64,000 nt of DNA. It comes from Brachyspira alvinipulli ATCC 51933 (GTDB taxonomy: Bacteria > Spirochaetota > Brachyspiria > Brachyspirales > Brachyspiraceae). The stretch is from positions 178,544-242,543 of the forward strand of contig NZ_KI912402.1 in assembly GCF_000518245.1 (NCBI RefSeq), in the 5' to 3' direction. A program made the translations under genes and the position numbers. This document shows, piece after piece, positions 45,224-53,187 of the stretch; the first letter of the stretch is position 1, and each line of letters opens with the position of its first letter. Under the pieces are notes generated by a model that was given only the letters and a program-made list of their open reading frames with translations, was not told where the DNA came from and ran no database searches.

Positions 45224-46411
45224 ATGTTTAGAAAAATAGTTATAGCAAGTGCATGCCGTACAGCAATAGGAAGCATGGGTGGATCTTTAAGTACAGTTCC
45301 TGCTGCTGAATTGGGTTCAATAGTGATAAAAGAAGCTTTAAATAGAGCAAAAGTTGTACCAAATCAAGTAGATATGGTATATATGGGTTGTGTAATACAA
45401 GCATCATTAGGACAAAATGTTGCACGTCAATGTTCAATAAAAGCAGGACTTCCTGTGGAGGTACCAGCTATGACAATTAATGTTGTATGCGGTTCCGGAC
45501 TCGATGCTGTTAATATGGCTGCTAATATGATAGCATCAGGTAATGCTGACATAGTTGTTGCAGGCGGTACAGAAAATATGTCGTTAGCTCCTTATGCTCT
45601 TAAAAATGCACGTTATGGATATAGAATGGGTAATAACACAGTAATAGATACTATGGTTAATGATGCTCTTTGGGATGCATTTAATAATTATCATATGGGT
45701 ATAACAGCAGAAAATATTTGTGATGATTGGAAACTTACACGCGAAGAATTGGATGCATTTGCTGCTAATTCTCAGCAGAAAGCTATTAAAGCTCAGGAAT
45801 CTGGGGCTTTCAATAAAGAAATAGTACCGGTTACAATAAAAACTAAAAAAGGTGACATAGTTTTTGATAAGGATGAAGGTCCTAGAGCAGGTACTACAGT
45901 AGAAACTTTAGCTAAATTAAAACCAGCATTCAAACCGGATGGCGGAAAAGTAACTGCAGGTAATTCTTCTAGTATTAATGACGGAGCTGCAGCGGTTGTT
46001 GTTATGAGTGAAGAAAAAGCTAAAGAATTAGGTATTAAACCTATGGCTACTTGGATTGCAGGCGGTTTAGGAGGGGTTGAGCCTAGAATTATGGGTATAG
46101 GACCGGTTGCAGCTACTAAAAAATTGATGGCTAAAACAGGATTAACTATTAAAGATTTTGATATCATTGAATCTAATGAGGCTTTTGCTGCTCAGTCAGT
46201 TGCAGTTGGTAAAGAACTAGGTATAGATGTAGAAAAGCAGCTTAATCCTAATGGAGGAGCTATAGCTTTAGGACACCCAGTAGGTGCTTCTGGATGCAGA
46301 ATCCTAGTTACTTTGCTTCATGAAATGGAAGCTAAAAATTCTAAAAGAGGTCTTGCTACTCTTTGTATTGGCGGCGGTATGGGTTGTGCTACTATTGTAG
46401 AGAGAGAATAG
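45224..46411 (+). CDS. thlA: Acetyl-CoA C-acetyltransferase (thiolase)
   Basis: A 395-residue biosynthetic thiolase joining two acetyl-CoA to acetoacetyl-CoA, first step of butyrate formation. Nucleophile Cys89 in [20 protein letters not shown] near 318, His350 in [10 protein letters not shown] and Cys382 in CIGGGMGCA. Normal length. It is followed by crotonase and 3-hydroxybutyryl-CoA dehydrogenase genes on the same strand, but with unusually long gaps (189 and 90 bp) that contain inverted repeats. Confidence 0.94.
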   Translation: MFRKIVIASACRTAIGSMGGSLSTVPAAELGSIVIKEALNRAKVVPNQVDMVYMGCVIQASLGQNVARQCSIKAGLPVEVPAMTINVVCGSGLDAVNMAANMIASGNADIVVAGGTENMSLAPYALKNARYGYRMGNNTVIDTMVNDALWDAFNNYHMGITAENICDDWKLTREELDAFAANSQQKAIKAQESGAFNKEIVPVTIKTKKGDIVFDKDEGPRAGTTVETLAKLKPAFKPDGGKVTAGNSSSINDGAAAVVVMSEEKAKELGIKPMATWIAGGLGGVEPRIMGIGPVAATKKLMAKTGLTIKDFDIIESNEAFAAQSVAVGKELGIDVEKQLNPNGGAIALGHPVGASGCRILVTLLHEMEAKNSKRGLATLCIGGGMGCATIVERE

Positions 46412-46519
46412 TGTAATAGGCTTAGTTTTTTCTGAGTTTATATTTTAATATAATATTGTTTTGAGTTTGTTTAATAATGTAAATACCTTATTTAATTTAA
46501 GGTTATTAATTTTATATTG

Positions 46520-46548
46520 CCTTTGTATTTATGATTTTAATACAAAGG
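46520..46548 (+). other. Stem-loop in the thiolase-crotonase gap
   Basis: A perfect 10-bp stem, cctttgtatt (46520-46529) with aatacaaagg (46539-46548), and a 9-base loop, without a following T run. A smaller inverted repeat (acctta/taaggt) lies just upstream at about 46484-46502. It could be an RNA processing, stability or partial termination element that sets unequal expression of thiolase and crotonase. Confidence 0.5.
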
Positions 46549-46600
46549 TTAATATAAAATTATATTTAAATGATAATAACTTGAATTTAAGGAGATATAG

Positions 46601-47377
46601 ATGGAATTCATAAAATATGAAGAAAAAGGTATGATTGGTATTATTACTATCAACAGAGAAAAAGCACTAAATGCTTTAAACTCGCAAGTTTTAGATGAGA
46701 TAAGTAAAACTTTTGATTCTATTGATATTAACAATATAAGATGCTTGATATTAACAGGAGCAGGAGAGAAATCTTTTGTTGCTGGTGCTGATATATCAGA
46801 GATGAGCACAGCTACTAAAGCAGAAGGAGAAGCTTTTGGTAAGAAAGGAAATGATATATTTAGAAAAATAGAAACTTTCCCTATACCAGTAATAGCTGCT
46901 ATTAATGGTTTTGCTTTAGGCGGTGGATGTGAAATAGCTATGAGCTGTGATATACGTATTTGTTCTGATAATGCAGTATTTGGTCAGCCGGAAGTTGGTT
47001 TAGGAATTACCCCTGGTTTTGGCGGTACTCAGAGACTTCCTAGGATAGTTGGTATAAGTATGGCTAAACAAATGATTTATGCCGGTAAAAATATTAAAGC
47101 TGATGAGGCATTGAGAATAGGACTTGTTAATGCTGTTTATTCTCAAAGTGAACTTATGGCAGCTGCTGAAAAGTTAGCTTCATCAATAGCTGCTGCTGCT
47201 CCTATTGCTGTACGTAATAGTAAAAAAGCTATTAATGAAGGTGTACAAGTTGATATGGATAAGGCTATTGTTATAGAAGAAAAATTATTTGCGGATTGTT
47301 TTGAAACAGAAGATCAAAGAGAAGGTATGAAAGCTTTCTTAGAAAAAAGAAAAATTGAAAAATTTGTTAATAAATAA
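46601..47377 (+). CDS. crt: Short-chain enoyl-CoA hydratase (crotonase)
   Basis: A 258-residue crotonase that interconverts 3-hydroxybutyryl-CoA and crotonyl-CoA. The oxyanion hole and catalytic glutamates are in INGFALGGGCEIAMSCDIRI near 105-124 and FGQPEVGLGITPGFGGTQRL near 127-146. Strong AAGGAG ribosome site. It lies between thiolase and hbd. The crotonyl-CoA reduction genes (bcd-etf) are not in the window. Confidence 0.94.
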   Translation: MEFIKYEEKGMIGIITINREKALNALNSQVLDEISKTFDSIDINNIRCLILTGAGEKSFVAGADISEMSTATKAEGEAFGKKGNDIFRKIETFPIPVIAAINGFALGGGCEIAMSCDIRICSDNAVFGQPEVGLGITPGFGGTQRLPRIVGISMAKQMIYAGKNIKADEALRIGLVNAVYSQSELMAAAEKLASSIAAAAPIAVRNSKKAINEGVQVDMDKAIVIEEKLFADCFETEDQREGMKAFLEKRKIEKFVNK

Positions 47378-47467
47378 ATATTTTATAAGTCTATATACTA
47401 TAGCTTATGATTATGAAGTTGATTGTAAGCTAGTTTATGGCTTTACATAATAAAAAAGGAGTTAAAA

Positions 47468-48310
47468 ATGAAAGTAGGTGTAATAGGTGCTGGTGCTATG
47501 GGTTCTGGTATAGCACAGGCTTTTGCTCAAACAGAAGGTTATGAAGTTTGCTTATGTGATATAAAAGATGAATTTGCAGCAGGCGGTAAGGATAGAATTG
47601 CTAAAAATTTTGCCGGAAGAGTAGCTAAAGGTAAAATGGAACAAGCTGATGCGGATAAAATTTTAGCTAAAATTACTACTGGTTTAAAAGATATTTGTAA
47701 AGATTGTGATTTAATAGTTGAGGCTGCTTTTGAAAATTTGGAAGTTAAGAAAACAACTTTCAAAGAACTTCATACTATTTGTAAACCAGATTGTATTTTC
47801 TCATCTAATACTTCTTCTCTCTCTATTACAGAAATAGGTGCTGGAATAGGAAGACCTGTTGTAGGTATGCACTTCTTTAATCCTGCTCCTGTTATGAAAT
47901 TGGTTGAGGTTATTTCAGGACTTAATACTCCTAGAGATGTTGTTGAAAAAATTATAAAAATATCTGAAGAGATAGGTAAAACTCCTGTAGAAGTTAATGA
48001 AACTGCTGGTTTTGTTGTAAACCGTATACTTGTACCTATGATTAATGAAGCTATTGACTTATATGCTATGGGTGTTGCTTCTGCTGAAGGTATTGATAAT
48101 GCTATGAAATTAGGTGCTAATCATCCTATGGGACCTTTAGCTTTAGGAGACTTAATAGGACTTGATATAGTTCTTGCTATTATGGAAGTTCTACAAAAAG
48201 AAACAGGAGATCCTAAATACAGACCTAGTGCTTTGCTTAGAAAAATGGTTAGAGGAGGAATGCTTGGTCAAAAAACAGGTAAAGGTTTCTATGATTATAC
48301 TAAAAAGTAA
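47468..48310 (+). CDS. hbd: 3-hydroxybutyryl-CoA dehydrogenase
   Basis: A 280-residue NAD(P)H-dependent enzyme reducing acetoacetyl-CoA to 3-hydroxybutyryl-CoA. Rossmann motif [17 protein letters not shown] (4-20), catalytic His in [16 protein letters not shown] near 136, ETAGFVVNR near 178, and C-terminal GLDIVLAI and GKGFYDY. An AAGGAG site precedes the ATG. A 7-bp inverted repeat (tagctta/taagcta, 47401-47432) sits in the 90-bp upstream gap. A strong terminator follows. Confidence 0.95.
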   Translation: MKVGVIGAGAMGSGIAQAFAQTEGYEVCLCDIKDEFAAGGKDRIAKNFAGRVAKGKMEQADADKILAKITTGLKDICKDCDLIVEAAFENLEVKKTTFKELHTICKPDCIFSSNTSSLSITEIGAGIGRPVVGMHFFNPAPVMKLVEVISGLNTPRDVVEKIIKISEEIGKTPVEVNETAGFVVNRILVPMINEAIDLYAMGVASAEGIDNAMKLGANHPMGPLALGDLIGLDIVLAIMEVLQKETGDPKYRPSALLRKMVRGGMLGQKTGKGFYDYTKK

Positions 48311-48331
48311 TAATTAGTTTTATATAAATAA

Positions 48332-48365
48332 AGCATATAGATATTTTTTGTCTATATGCTTTTTT
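48332..48365 (+). terminator. Rho-independent terminator after hbd
   Basis: A perfect 10-bp stem, agcatataga (48332-48341) with tctatatgct (48351-48360), followed by ttttt. Confidence 0.85.
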
Positions 48366-48445
48366 ATTGACAAAAATATTGGGTGGTATATAATTTTATA
48401 AGTTATTAAATTTCTGTTTGAAATCTTTTATTTGGAATTGTATAA

Positions 48446-49504
48446 ATGGATAAAAATATAGAAAATGCTATAAAAAATCTTGTGTGGTTTATTCCAATTA
48501 AAAAAATTAGAAATAGTGTAGAAGAAATACTTGCATACATTGTAAATAAGAATGATAATATAGAAAATAAATTATCCTACTTTATAGATCATTATAATAC
48601 AATAGATAACAAAAAGGCAGAATGTGTTATTATTAAGATGGCAGGAGGATTTACAGATCAATTACTCACATATGTTATTGGAAAATATATAAATACAGAA
48701 TATGATATAAAAGTTAAATATGATAATTCATGGTATAAAGATTATGGTATGGATAATATTGGTAAAAATAGTAGAAATTTTGAATTAACTAATGTTTTTC
48801 CTAATATACATTTTGAAATTGCTACAGAAGAAGAAATAAATATTTTTTCTTCTTTGTTTAATTTTACTTTATTTCCTCTTAATATTAATGAGCTTAACAG
48901 TCTTTTGTACAAAAAAAGATATATTTATTTGACTTCAAGATATATGGAAATTTCTGTTTATTTAAAATATAAAGAATTGTTTGATAGTATATTTGATTTT
49001 GATAAATATTTGTTTCCAAAATTGGATGCTAAAAATATTGATATATATAAAAAAATAACTTCTTGTTCATGTCCTGTTGCAATACATATAAGGCTTGGAG
49101 ATTTATCAAATGAGTTTAAATCTATTGATAATAATTATTTTATGAATGCTATGAATACTATTGTTTCTGAAGTAGGGCAATTACAACCTAAATTTTTTAT
49201 TTTTTCTAATGATATGGACTATGTAAAAAATAATATAAAAGATTTTTCGAATTTTGATTATGAATTTGTAGATGGTAATGATAATGATAAGGGTTATATA
49301 GACTTTTATCTAATGAGTAAATGCAATCATATAATAGCTTCATTAAGCAGATTCGCTTTTGGAGCTTATAATTTTATAAAAAATCAAAATAAGATTTTTA
49401 TATTACCAAAAAATAATGCTTATGGTATTATAAACGATTTTAATAATAGTAATTTTTATGAAGTTAATGAAAGTAATGATAAATTTATCATTAAACCTAA
49501 GTAA
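48446..49504 (+). CDS. Glycosyltransferase family 11-like (alpha-1,2-fucosyltransferase-type)
   Basis: A 352-residue protein. IIKMAGGFTDQLLTYVIGKY near 63-82 corresponds to the N-terminal GGLGNQLFQYA-type motif of GT11. VAIHIRLGDL near 210-219 is the nucleotide-sugar motif (H-x-R-x-G-D), and DFYLMSKCNHIIASLSRFAF near 290-309 is the C-terminal acceptor motif. GT11 enzymes transfer fucose from GDP-fucose to galactose in surface glycans; Asn/Trp substitutions in the motifs leave the sugar open. It stands alone, without other glycan genes nearby. Confidence 0.75.
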   Translation: MDKNIENAIKNLVWFIPIKKIRNSVEEILAYIVNKNDNIENKLSYFIDHYNTIDNKKAECVIIKMAGGFTDQLLTYVIGKYINTEYDIKVKYDNSWYKDYGMDNIGKNSRNFELTNVFPNIHFEIATEEEINIFSSLFNFTLFPLNINELNSLLYKKRYIYLTSRYMEISVYLKYKELFDSIFDFDKYLFPKLDAKNIDIYKKITSCSCPVAIHIRLGDLSNEFKSIDNNYFMNAMNTIVSEVGQLQPKFFIFSNDMDYVKNNIKDFSNFDYEFVDGNDNDKGYIDFYLMSKCNHIIASLSRFAFGAYNFIKNQNKIFILPKNNAYGIINDFNNSNFYEVNESNDKFIIKPK

Positions 49505-49513
49505 TTATTTAAG

Positions 49514-49542
49514 TTGTAATTAATTTTATTTATTATTATAAT
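49514..49542 (+). promoter_or_regulatory. Promoter of the truncated haemoglobin gene
   Basis: -35 TTGTAA (49514-49519), 17-bp spacer, -10 TATAAT (49537-49542), 31 bp before the start codon. Confidence 0.6.
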
Positions 49543-49573
49543 ATATTAAAAATAGTGTTTAAGGATAATAATT

Positions 49574-49948
49574 ATGAAATATACAGAAATCAATGAAGAA
49601 GGCATAGAAAAATTAATGGATATTTTTTATGCTAAAATAAGAGTTCATAAAGAATTAGGTCCTATATTTAATGGAACAGTTGGTACAGACGATGCTTCTT
49701 GGGAGCGACATAAAGAAAAAATAGCTAAATTTTGGAAAACTATGCTTTTGAATAAAAATTTATATATGGGTAATCCTGTTCAGCCTCATATTAATTTGAT
49801 GCCTTTTGATATTCAACTTTTTGATTCTTGGCTTAATCTATTTAAAGAAAGTTTAGATGAAGTTTTTGAAAGTAAGGCTGTTAATAGATATTATGAAGTT
49901 GCTGAAAATATAGCTAAAAATTTTAAGGCTGTTTTATTTCCTAATTAA
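49574..49948 (+). CDS. Group III truncated haemoglobin
   Basis: A 124-residue globin. The group III pattern is clear: SWERHKEKIAKFWKTMLL near 42-59, LYMGNPVQPHINLMPFD near 63-79 with proximal His72, and LFDSWLNLFKESLDEVF. Family members bind O2/NO and are thought to act in nitrosative or oxidative stress or microaerobic metabolism. In an anaerobe, oxygen or NO scavenging is plausible. It converges with the MarR gene (5 bp apart), and the metallo-beta-lactamase-fold gene follows beyond that. Confidence 0.9.
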   Translation: MKYTEINEEGIEKLMDIFYAKIRVHKELGPIFNGTVGTDDASWERHKEKIAKFWKTMLLNKNLYMGNPVQPHINLMPFDIQLFDSWLNLFKESLDEVFESKAVNRYYEVAENIAKNFKAVLFPN

Positions 49949-49953
49949 GTAAT

Positions 49954-50367
49954 TTAATTTGATATATTATTTCTTATTTTTTCTAATATTTTAATAAGAT
50001 TATCTGTGTCTTCTATATCGAGACCATTAATTATTTTTTCTGAAACTTTTTCATCATGTTCTTCCATCTTTGGCAATTCATTTTTAGCCTTATCTGTTAA
50101 AAATAGAGAGAATGCTCTTTTGTCATATTCATTTTCTTTTCTTTTAACAAGTGATTTTTTTTCTAGCTTATCTATGATAGCTTTAACTGTATTTTGATCT
50201 TTGTCTAATTTCAATGAAAGTTTTTTTTGGGATATACCTTCTTCTTTTAGAAGCTCTTTAAGAACTATAAATTGTTCCGGAGTAATATCGAAATCGTTTA
50301 TTTGCTTTCCTATATACTGGTATATTTTTCTAGCAGTATAACAAATTTCATATCCTATATTATTGAT
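49954..50367 (-). CDS. MarR-family regulator, apparently starting at ATC
   Basis: The stop is at 49954. The frame is open upstream beyond any ATG, GTG or suitable TTG. Residues read INNIGYEICYTARKIYQYIG, then DFDITPEQFIVLKELLKEEG, SQKKLSLKLDKDQNTVKAII and KRKENEYDKRAFSLFLTDKA: a full-length MarR winged helix of 137 residues. A perfect ribosome site GGAGG (50375-50379) stands seven bases before ATC 50365-50367, which is therefore the only well-placed start. A TTG at 50214 would cut off half the HTH. Either ATC is used or the start codon is mutated. It probably regulates the metallo-beta-lactamase-fold gene upstream. Confidence 0.75.
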   Translation of the reverse strand: MNNIGYEICYTARKIYQYIGKQINDFDITPEQFIVLKELLKEEGISQKKLSLKLDKDQNTVKAIIDKLEKKSLVKRKENEYDKRAFSLFLTDKAKNELPKMEEHDEKVSEKIINGLDIEDTDNLIKILEKIRNNISN

Positions 50368-50386
50368 AAATAAACCTCCAAATAAA

Positions 50387-50432
50387 AAATATATGCTATC
50401 ATAGATATAATAATTTATGATAGCATATATTT
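50387..50432 (-). terminator. 17-bp inverted repeat: terminator of the MBL-fold gene overlapping the MarR promoter
   Basis: Perfect 17-bp arms at 50387-50403 and 50416-50432 with a 12-base spacer. Transcripts arriving from the MBL-fold gene (minus strand) would form the hairpin and then meet attttttatt. The right arm also contains the -10 of the MarR gene, so transcripts starting there would begin between the arms and escape the hairpin. It may also be an operator. Confidence 0.65.
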
Positions 50433-50445
50433 CATTTTTTGTTAA
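50417..50445 (-). promoter_or_regulatory. Promoter of the MarR-family gene
   Basis: Minus strand: -35 TTAACA (50440-50445), 17-bp spacer, -10 TATCAT (50417-50422). The -10 lies in one arm of the 17-bp inverted repeat. Confidence 0.6.
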
Positions 50446-50472
50446 GACATATTTATATTTTATTAAACCATG

Positions 50473-51306
50473 TTATCTTTTAGCTTTTTCGATTAATCCA
50501 TTCAAATATTTTTCCATATTTTCTTTTGACATAATGAATGGATTTTGTTCTCCATCTTTTAGATTTCTTACTTTTTCTAAATTTGCATATCCATTATCTG
50601 CAAATAGATGAGCTGTTAATGAAACTTCTGCATTTCTTGCTGTAGCTTCTTTTTTAAAATATTCAGCTGATTCTTTATATTTTTGTATTAAATCTTTATC
50701 TCTTGGAAGTCCTGTCCCTCCCCAAAGTACAGCAGTATATTCTTTTCCTTTGTATTTTACAGGGAATATAAAAGATGTGCATCCTGCTGTATGTCCAGGA
50801 GTTTCTAATATTGTAATACTAAAATCTCCAAGTTTTACTATATCTTTATCTTTTGAATAAATATCAACTTTAGTTTTTGGGGAACGTGGAGAGTTGGCTC
50901 CTGTATTTAAATTGTACATTAAATCTGTATCTGTTTTTGTAAGAACTACTTTAGCACCATATTTTTCTCTTAAATATTTAGCTCCGCCATAATGATCTCC
51001 ATGTCCATGACTCAATATGATATATTTTAAATTTTTTGGATCTAATCCAAACCCTTTAATACCTTCTTCTATTAATTTAGCATCTCTGTCATCCCACATA
51101 GAGTCTATCAATATTAAACCATCTGAAGTATTGATAACCCAAGCCACAACGCTTACACTTCCTATGCAGTATACATTGTCAAACACTTTTGTAGGTTTTA
51201 ATGGAGTATTGTCGTTCAAATAATCCATAGGTGTTTTTTCGGCAGCAGATAAAGTATATGCATATATTAAACATATAACAAATATATTTTTTAATAATTT
51301 AATCAA
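50473..51306 (-). CDS. Exported metallo-beta-lactamase-fold hydrolase, subclass B3-like
   Basis: A 277-residue protein. Start is TTG 51306, set by AAGGAGG (51313-51319) seven bases earlier. Signal peptide to about residue 21 (LIYAYTLSAA). Zinc motif LSHGHGDHYGG with His100, His102, Asp104 and His105; His172 in ETPGHTAGCTS; a third-site His in SLTAHLFADNGY. The order and the glycine-rich GHTAGC match B3-type lactamases, but B3-like proteins include lactonases and other hydrolases, so drug resistance should not be assumed. Two palindromes sit on its promoter, and a MarR gene follows. Confidence 0.85.
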   Translation of the reverse strand: MIKLLKNIFVICLIYAYTLSAAEKTPMDYLNDNTPLKPTKVFDNVYCIGSVSVVAWVINTSDGLILIDSMWDDRDAKLIEEGIKGFGLDPKNLKYIILSHGHGDHYGGAKYLREKYGAKVVLTKTDTDLMYNLNTGANSPRSPKTKVDIYSKDKDIVKLGDFSITILETPGHTAGCTSFIFPVKYKGKEYTAVLWGGTGLPRDKDLIQKYKESAEYFKKEATARNAEVSLTAHLFADNGYANLEKVRNLKDGEQNPFIMSKENMEKYLNGLIEKAKR

Positions 51307-51326
51307 TTTATAGCCTCCTTAATTAG

Positions 51327-51338
51327 TACGTATACGTA
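51327..51338. promoter_or_regulatory. Palindrome TACGTATACGTA, copy 1 (over the transcription start of the MBL-fold gene)
   Basis: A 12-bp perfect self-palindrome just downstream of the -10. Its centre is 20 bp from that of copy 2, two helical turns, and the pair forms a larger inverted repeat with 15-bp arms (51325-51339, 51346-51360). It is a likely repressor operator. Confidence 0.8.
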
Positions 51339-51339
51339 T

Positions 51340-51368
51340 ATATTAATACGTATACGTACTATTGTCAA
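51340..51368 (-). promoter_or_regulatory. Promoter of the MBL-fold gene
   Basis: Minus strand: -35 TTGACA (51363-51368), 17-bp spacer, -10 TAATAT (51340-51345). The spacer contains palindrome copy 2, and the start region contains copy 1. Confidence 0.7.
51347..51358. promoter_or_regulatory. Palindrome TACGTATACGTA, copy 2 (between -35 and -10 of the MBL-fold gene)
   Basis: An identical 12-bp palindrome placed within the promoter spacer, where bound protein would exclude RNA polymerase. Confidence 0.8.
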
Positions 51369-51532
51369 TAGTAAATATATAAAATTTAAAAAAATTATGA
51401 AATAACATACAAATGATTAATTAATATGTTATAATTAATAATAATGTTTAAATATTAAGATGTTTAATATAAAATTATAAGTAGTTTATATTTAGAAAAT
51501 TTTTATTAGCAATAATATATTTGGGATTTGTT

Positions 51533-52678
51533 ATGTTAAGAAAAATATTTATTGTATCATTATTATTAATAAGTTTTTTATATTCACAAGAAGAACAGCA
51601 ATTGCCAGTAGATATACCTTTAATAAAAGCTGTTGCTGATAATGATCTTAATGAGTTAAAAAGTTTGATAAAAGATGGAAGCGATGTAAATGTAAAGGAC
51701 AATGAAGGTAATACTCCTTTAATATGGGCATCATTGTTAGGGTATCAAAATATAGTAAAAGAACTTATATCTAATGGTGCTGATATAAATGCATGTAATA
51801 ATTTTGGAAATACATCTATAATGGGGGCTATATTAGAAGGGCATAGTTCTATAATAAGAGAGCTTATATCTAATGGTGCGGATTTAAATGCTAAAAATAA
51901 GGATGGATGGACTGTAATAATGTGGGCTGTAGTTAATGGTGATTTTGGAATTTTTAATATGCTTATCAATGCTAGAGTTAAAATTGATGTAGAGGATGAA
52001 AGTGGAAATACTCCTCTTATGATAGCAACAGACAGCGGTTATATAGATATAATAAAAGAGCTTATTAAGCTTGGTGCGGATGTAAACAAAAAAAATAATT
52101 TAGGCTCTACTGCATTAATGGTAGCTTCTGTAAATGGTGATTTAGAAAGTGTTCAGGAATTAATTAAGGCTGGAGCAAATATAAATGATAAAGATGAAAA
52201 TGGAGTTTGTGCTATTATTTTTGCATGTAGGTTTGGAAGAACGGATATAGTTGAAGAGCTTATAAAAAATAAAGCTGATGTAAATGCTGCGGCTGATGAT
52301 GGCACTAGTCCTATATTAGCTGCTTGTATAGATGGTTATTCTGATATAGTAAGGATTTTAATAAATTCAGGGGCTGATATAAATAAAACAGATAATAAAG
52401 GATATACTCCTTTAATAGTTGCTGCTATAGAAGATCATATTGTTATAGTTGAGAATTTGCTTAATTCTGATGCTGATATTAATGCTTCTACTAAAGAAGG
52501 ATATACAGCTTTAATGGGAGCTGCTATAAGAGGTAATCTTGAGATGGCACAGGTTTTAATTGATGCTGGGGCTAATGTAAATACTAAGGCGCATAATGGA
52601 AAGACAGCCTTAACTCTTGCTAAAGAAAAGGAAAATCAAGAAATGGTTGATTTATTAAAGACTAATGGAGCTATATAA
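51533..52678 (+). CDS. Exported ankyrin-repeat protein
   Basis: About 381 residues from ATG 51533 (the frame extends four codons to a TTG without a ribosome site). Signal peptide MLRKIFIVSLLLISFLYSQ, then about ten to eleven ankyrin repeats filling the rest, such as NTPLIWASLLGYQNIVKELI and STALMVASVNGDLESVQELI, with the regular GADINAKN-type turn. No other domain. Third ankyrin gene in the window, on the opposite strand from the other two. It is not linked to an obvious partner. Confidence 0.88.
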   Translation: MLRKIFIVSLLLISFLYSQEEQQLPVDIPLIKAVADNDLNELKSLIKDGSDVNVKDNEGNTPLIWASLLGYQNIVKELISNGADINACNNFGNTSIMGAILEGHSSIIRELISNGADLNAKNKDGWTVIMWAVVNGDFGIFNMLINARVKIDVEDESGNTPLMIATDSGYIDIIKELIKLGADVNKKNNLGSTALMVASVNGDLESVQELIKAGANINDKDENGVCAIIFACRFGRTDIVEELIKNKADVNAAADDGTSPILAACIDGYSDIVRILINSGADINKTDNKGYTPLIVAAIEDHIVIVENLLNSDADINASTKEGYTALMGAAIRGNLEMAQVLIDAGANVNTKAHNGKTALTLAKEKENQEMVDLLKTNGAI

Positions 52679-53187
52679 TTAATCATATATATGTAGAATT
52701 TTATTTTATATATGTTTAATTTGTGATAAAATATTTATTTTTAATTGACAATTTGCTATAAACGTACTATAATATTAGTATGGATAGGTTAGCATTATAT
52801 ATTTATGATATAATCTCGAATCTCGAATCTCGAATCTCGAATCTCGAATCTCGAATCTCGAATCTCGCCAATAATTTACTCTTAATAAATTTTTTTTATG
52901 CCTTAAAAAAGCATAAGAGGCTTTTTTTATTGCAAGATATTTTTGTCTGCAATTATATTCCAATAATTTATTTAAATTTAAATACTCTATTCACTTCATT
53001 AAAGAATATTATTCCCTATTTTAGTAGAAATTATCTAATGGGGGTTTATATGAGTATAAATTCACAAATAAAATATTCAATTATATCTCATGATATTAAT
53101 TATAACTTTATATGCAGAATATATATATACCCCATTTAGTCATATTTGAATTCATGAAATATATATTATTTTAAGGAGAATATAATT
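52679..53187. other. 508-bp gene-poor stretch with a heptamer tandem repeat and a hairpin
   Basis: Between the ankyrin gene and creatininase I see an AT-rich spacer, the 7-bp tandem repeat at 52812-52867, and a hairpin at about 52905-52927 (aaaaaagc with gctttttt, 7-base loop) that may terminate transcription from either side. A frame of 119 codons across the repeat (52780-53139) has no ribosome site and no family resemblance. The last 20 bp hold an aaggag ribosome site for creatininase. Confidence 0.7.
52812..52867. repeat. Eight tandem copies of the 7-bp unit aatctcg
   Basis: Uninterrupted perfect copies start at 52812, 52819, 52826, 52833, 52840, 52847, 52854 and 52861, 56 bp in total. 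The unit is much richer in G/C than its surroundings. No spacers are present, so it is not a CRISPR. Such arrays usually vary in copy number by slippage. Confidence 0.95.

Noticed and set aside
49954-50214. An 86-residue product starting at TTG 50214 as the MarR protein
   Set aside because: It would remove the N-terminal dimerisation helices and half of the HTH, and has no ribosome site. The upstream codons continue the MarR pattern perfectly.
50473-51306. Calling the MBL-fold protein a beta-lactamase resistance gene
   Set aside because: The zinc motif is shared with many hydrolases, and the sequence alone does not show lactamase activity.
52812-52867. Possible CRISPR array
   Set aside because: Units are only 7 bp, directly adjacent, with no spacers, and no cas genes are present.
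52780-53139. A 119-codon frame running through the heptamer repeat, with a repeating ISNLESR pattern resembling a coiled coil
   Set aside because: The 7-residue periodicity is a by-product of a 7-bp repeat. There is no ribosome site or family resemblance, and the remainder of the frame has random AT-rich composition.
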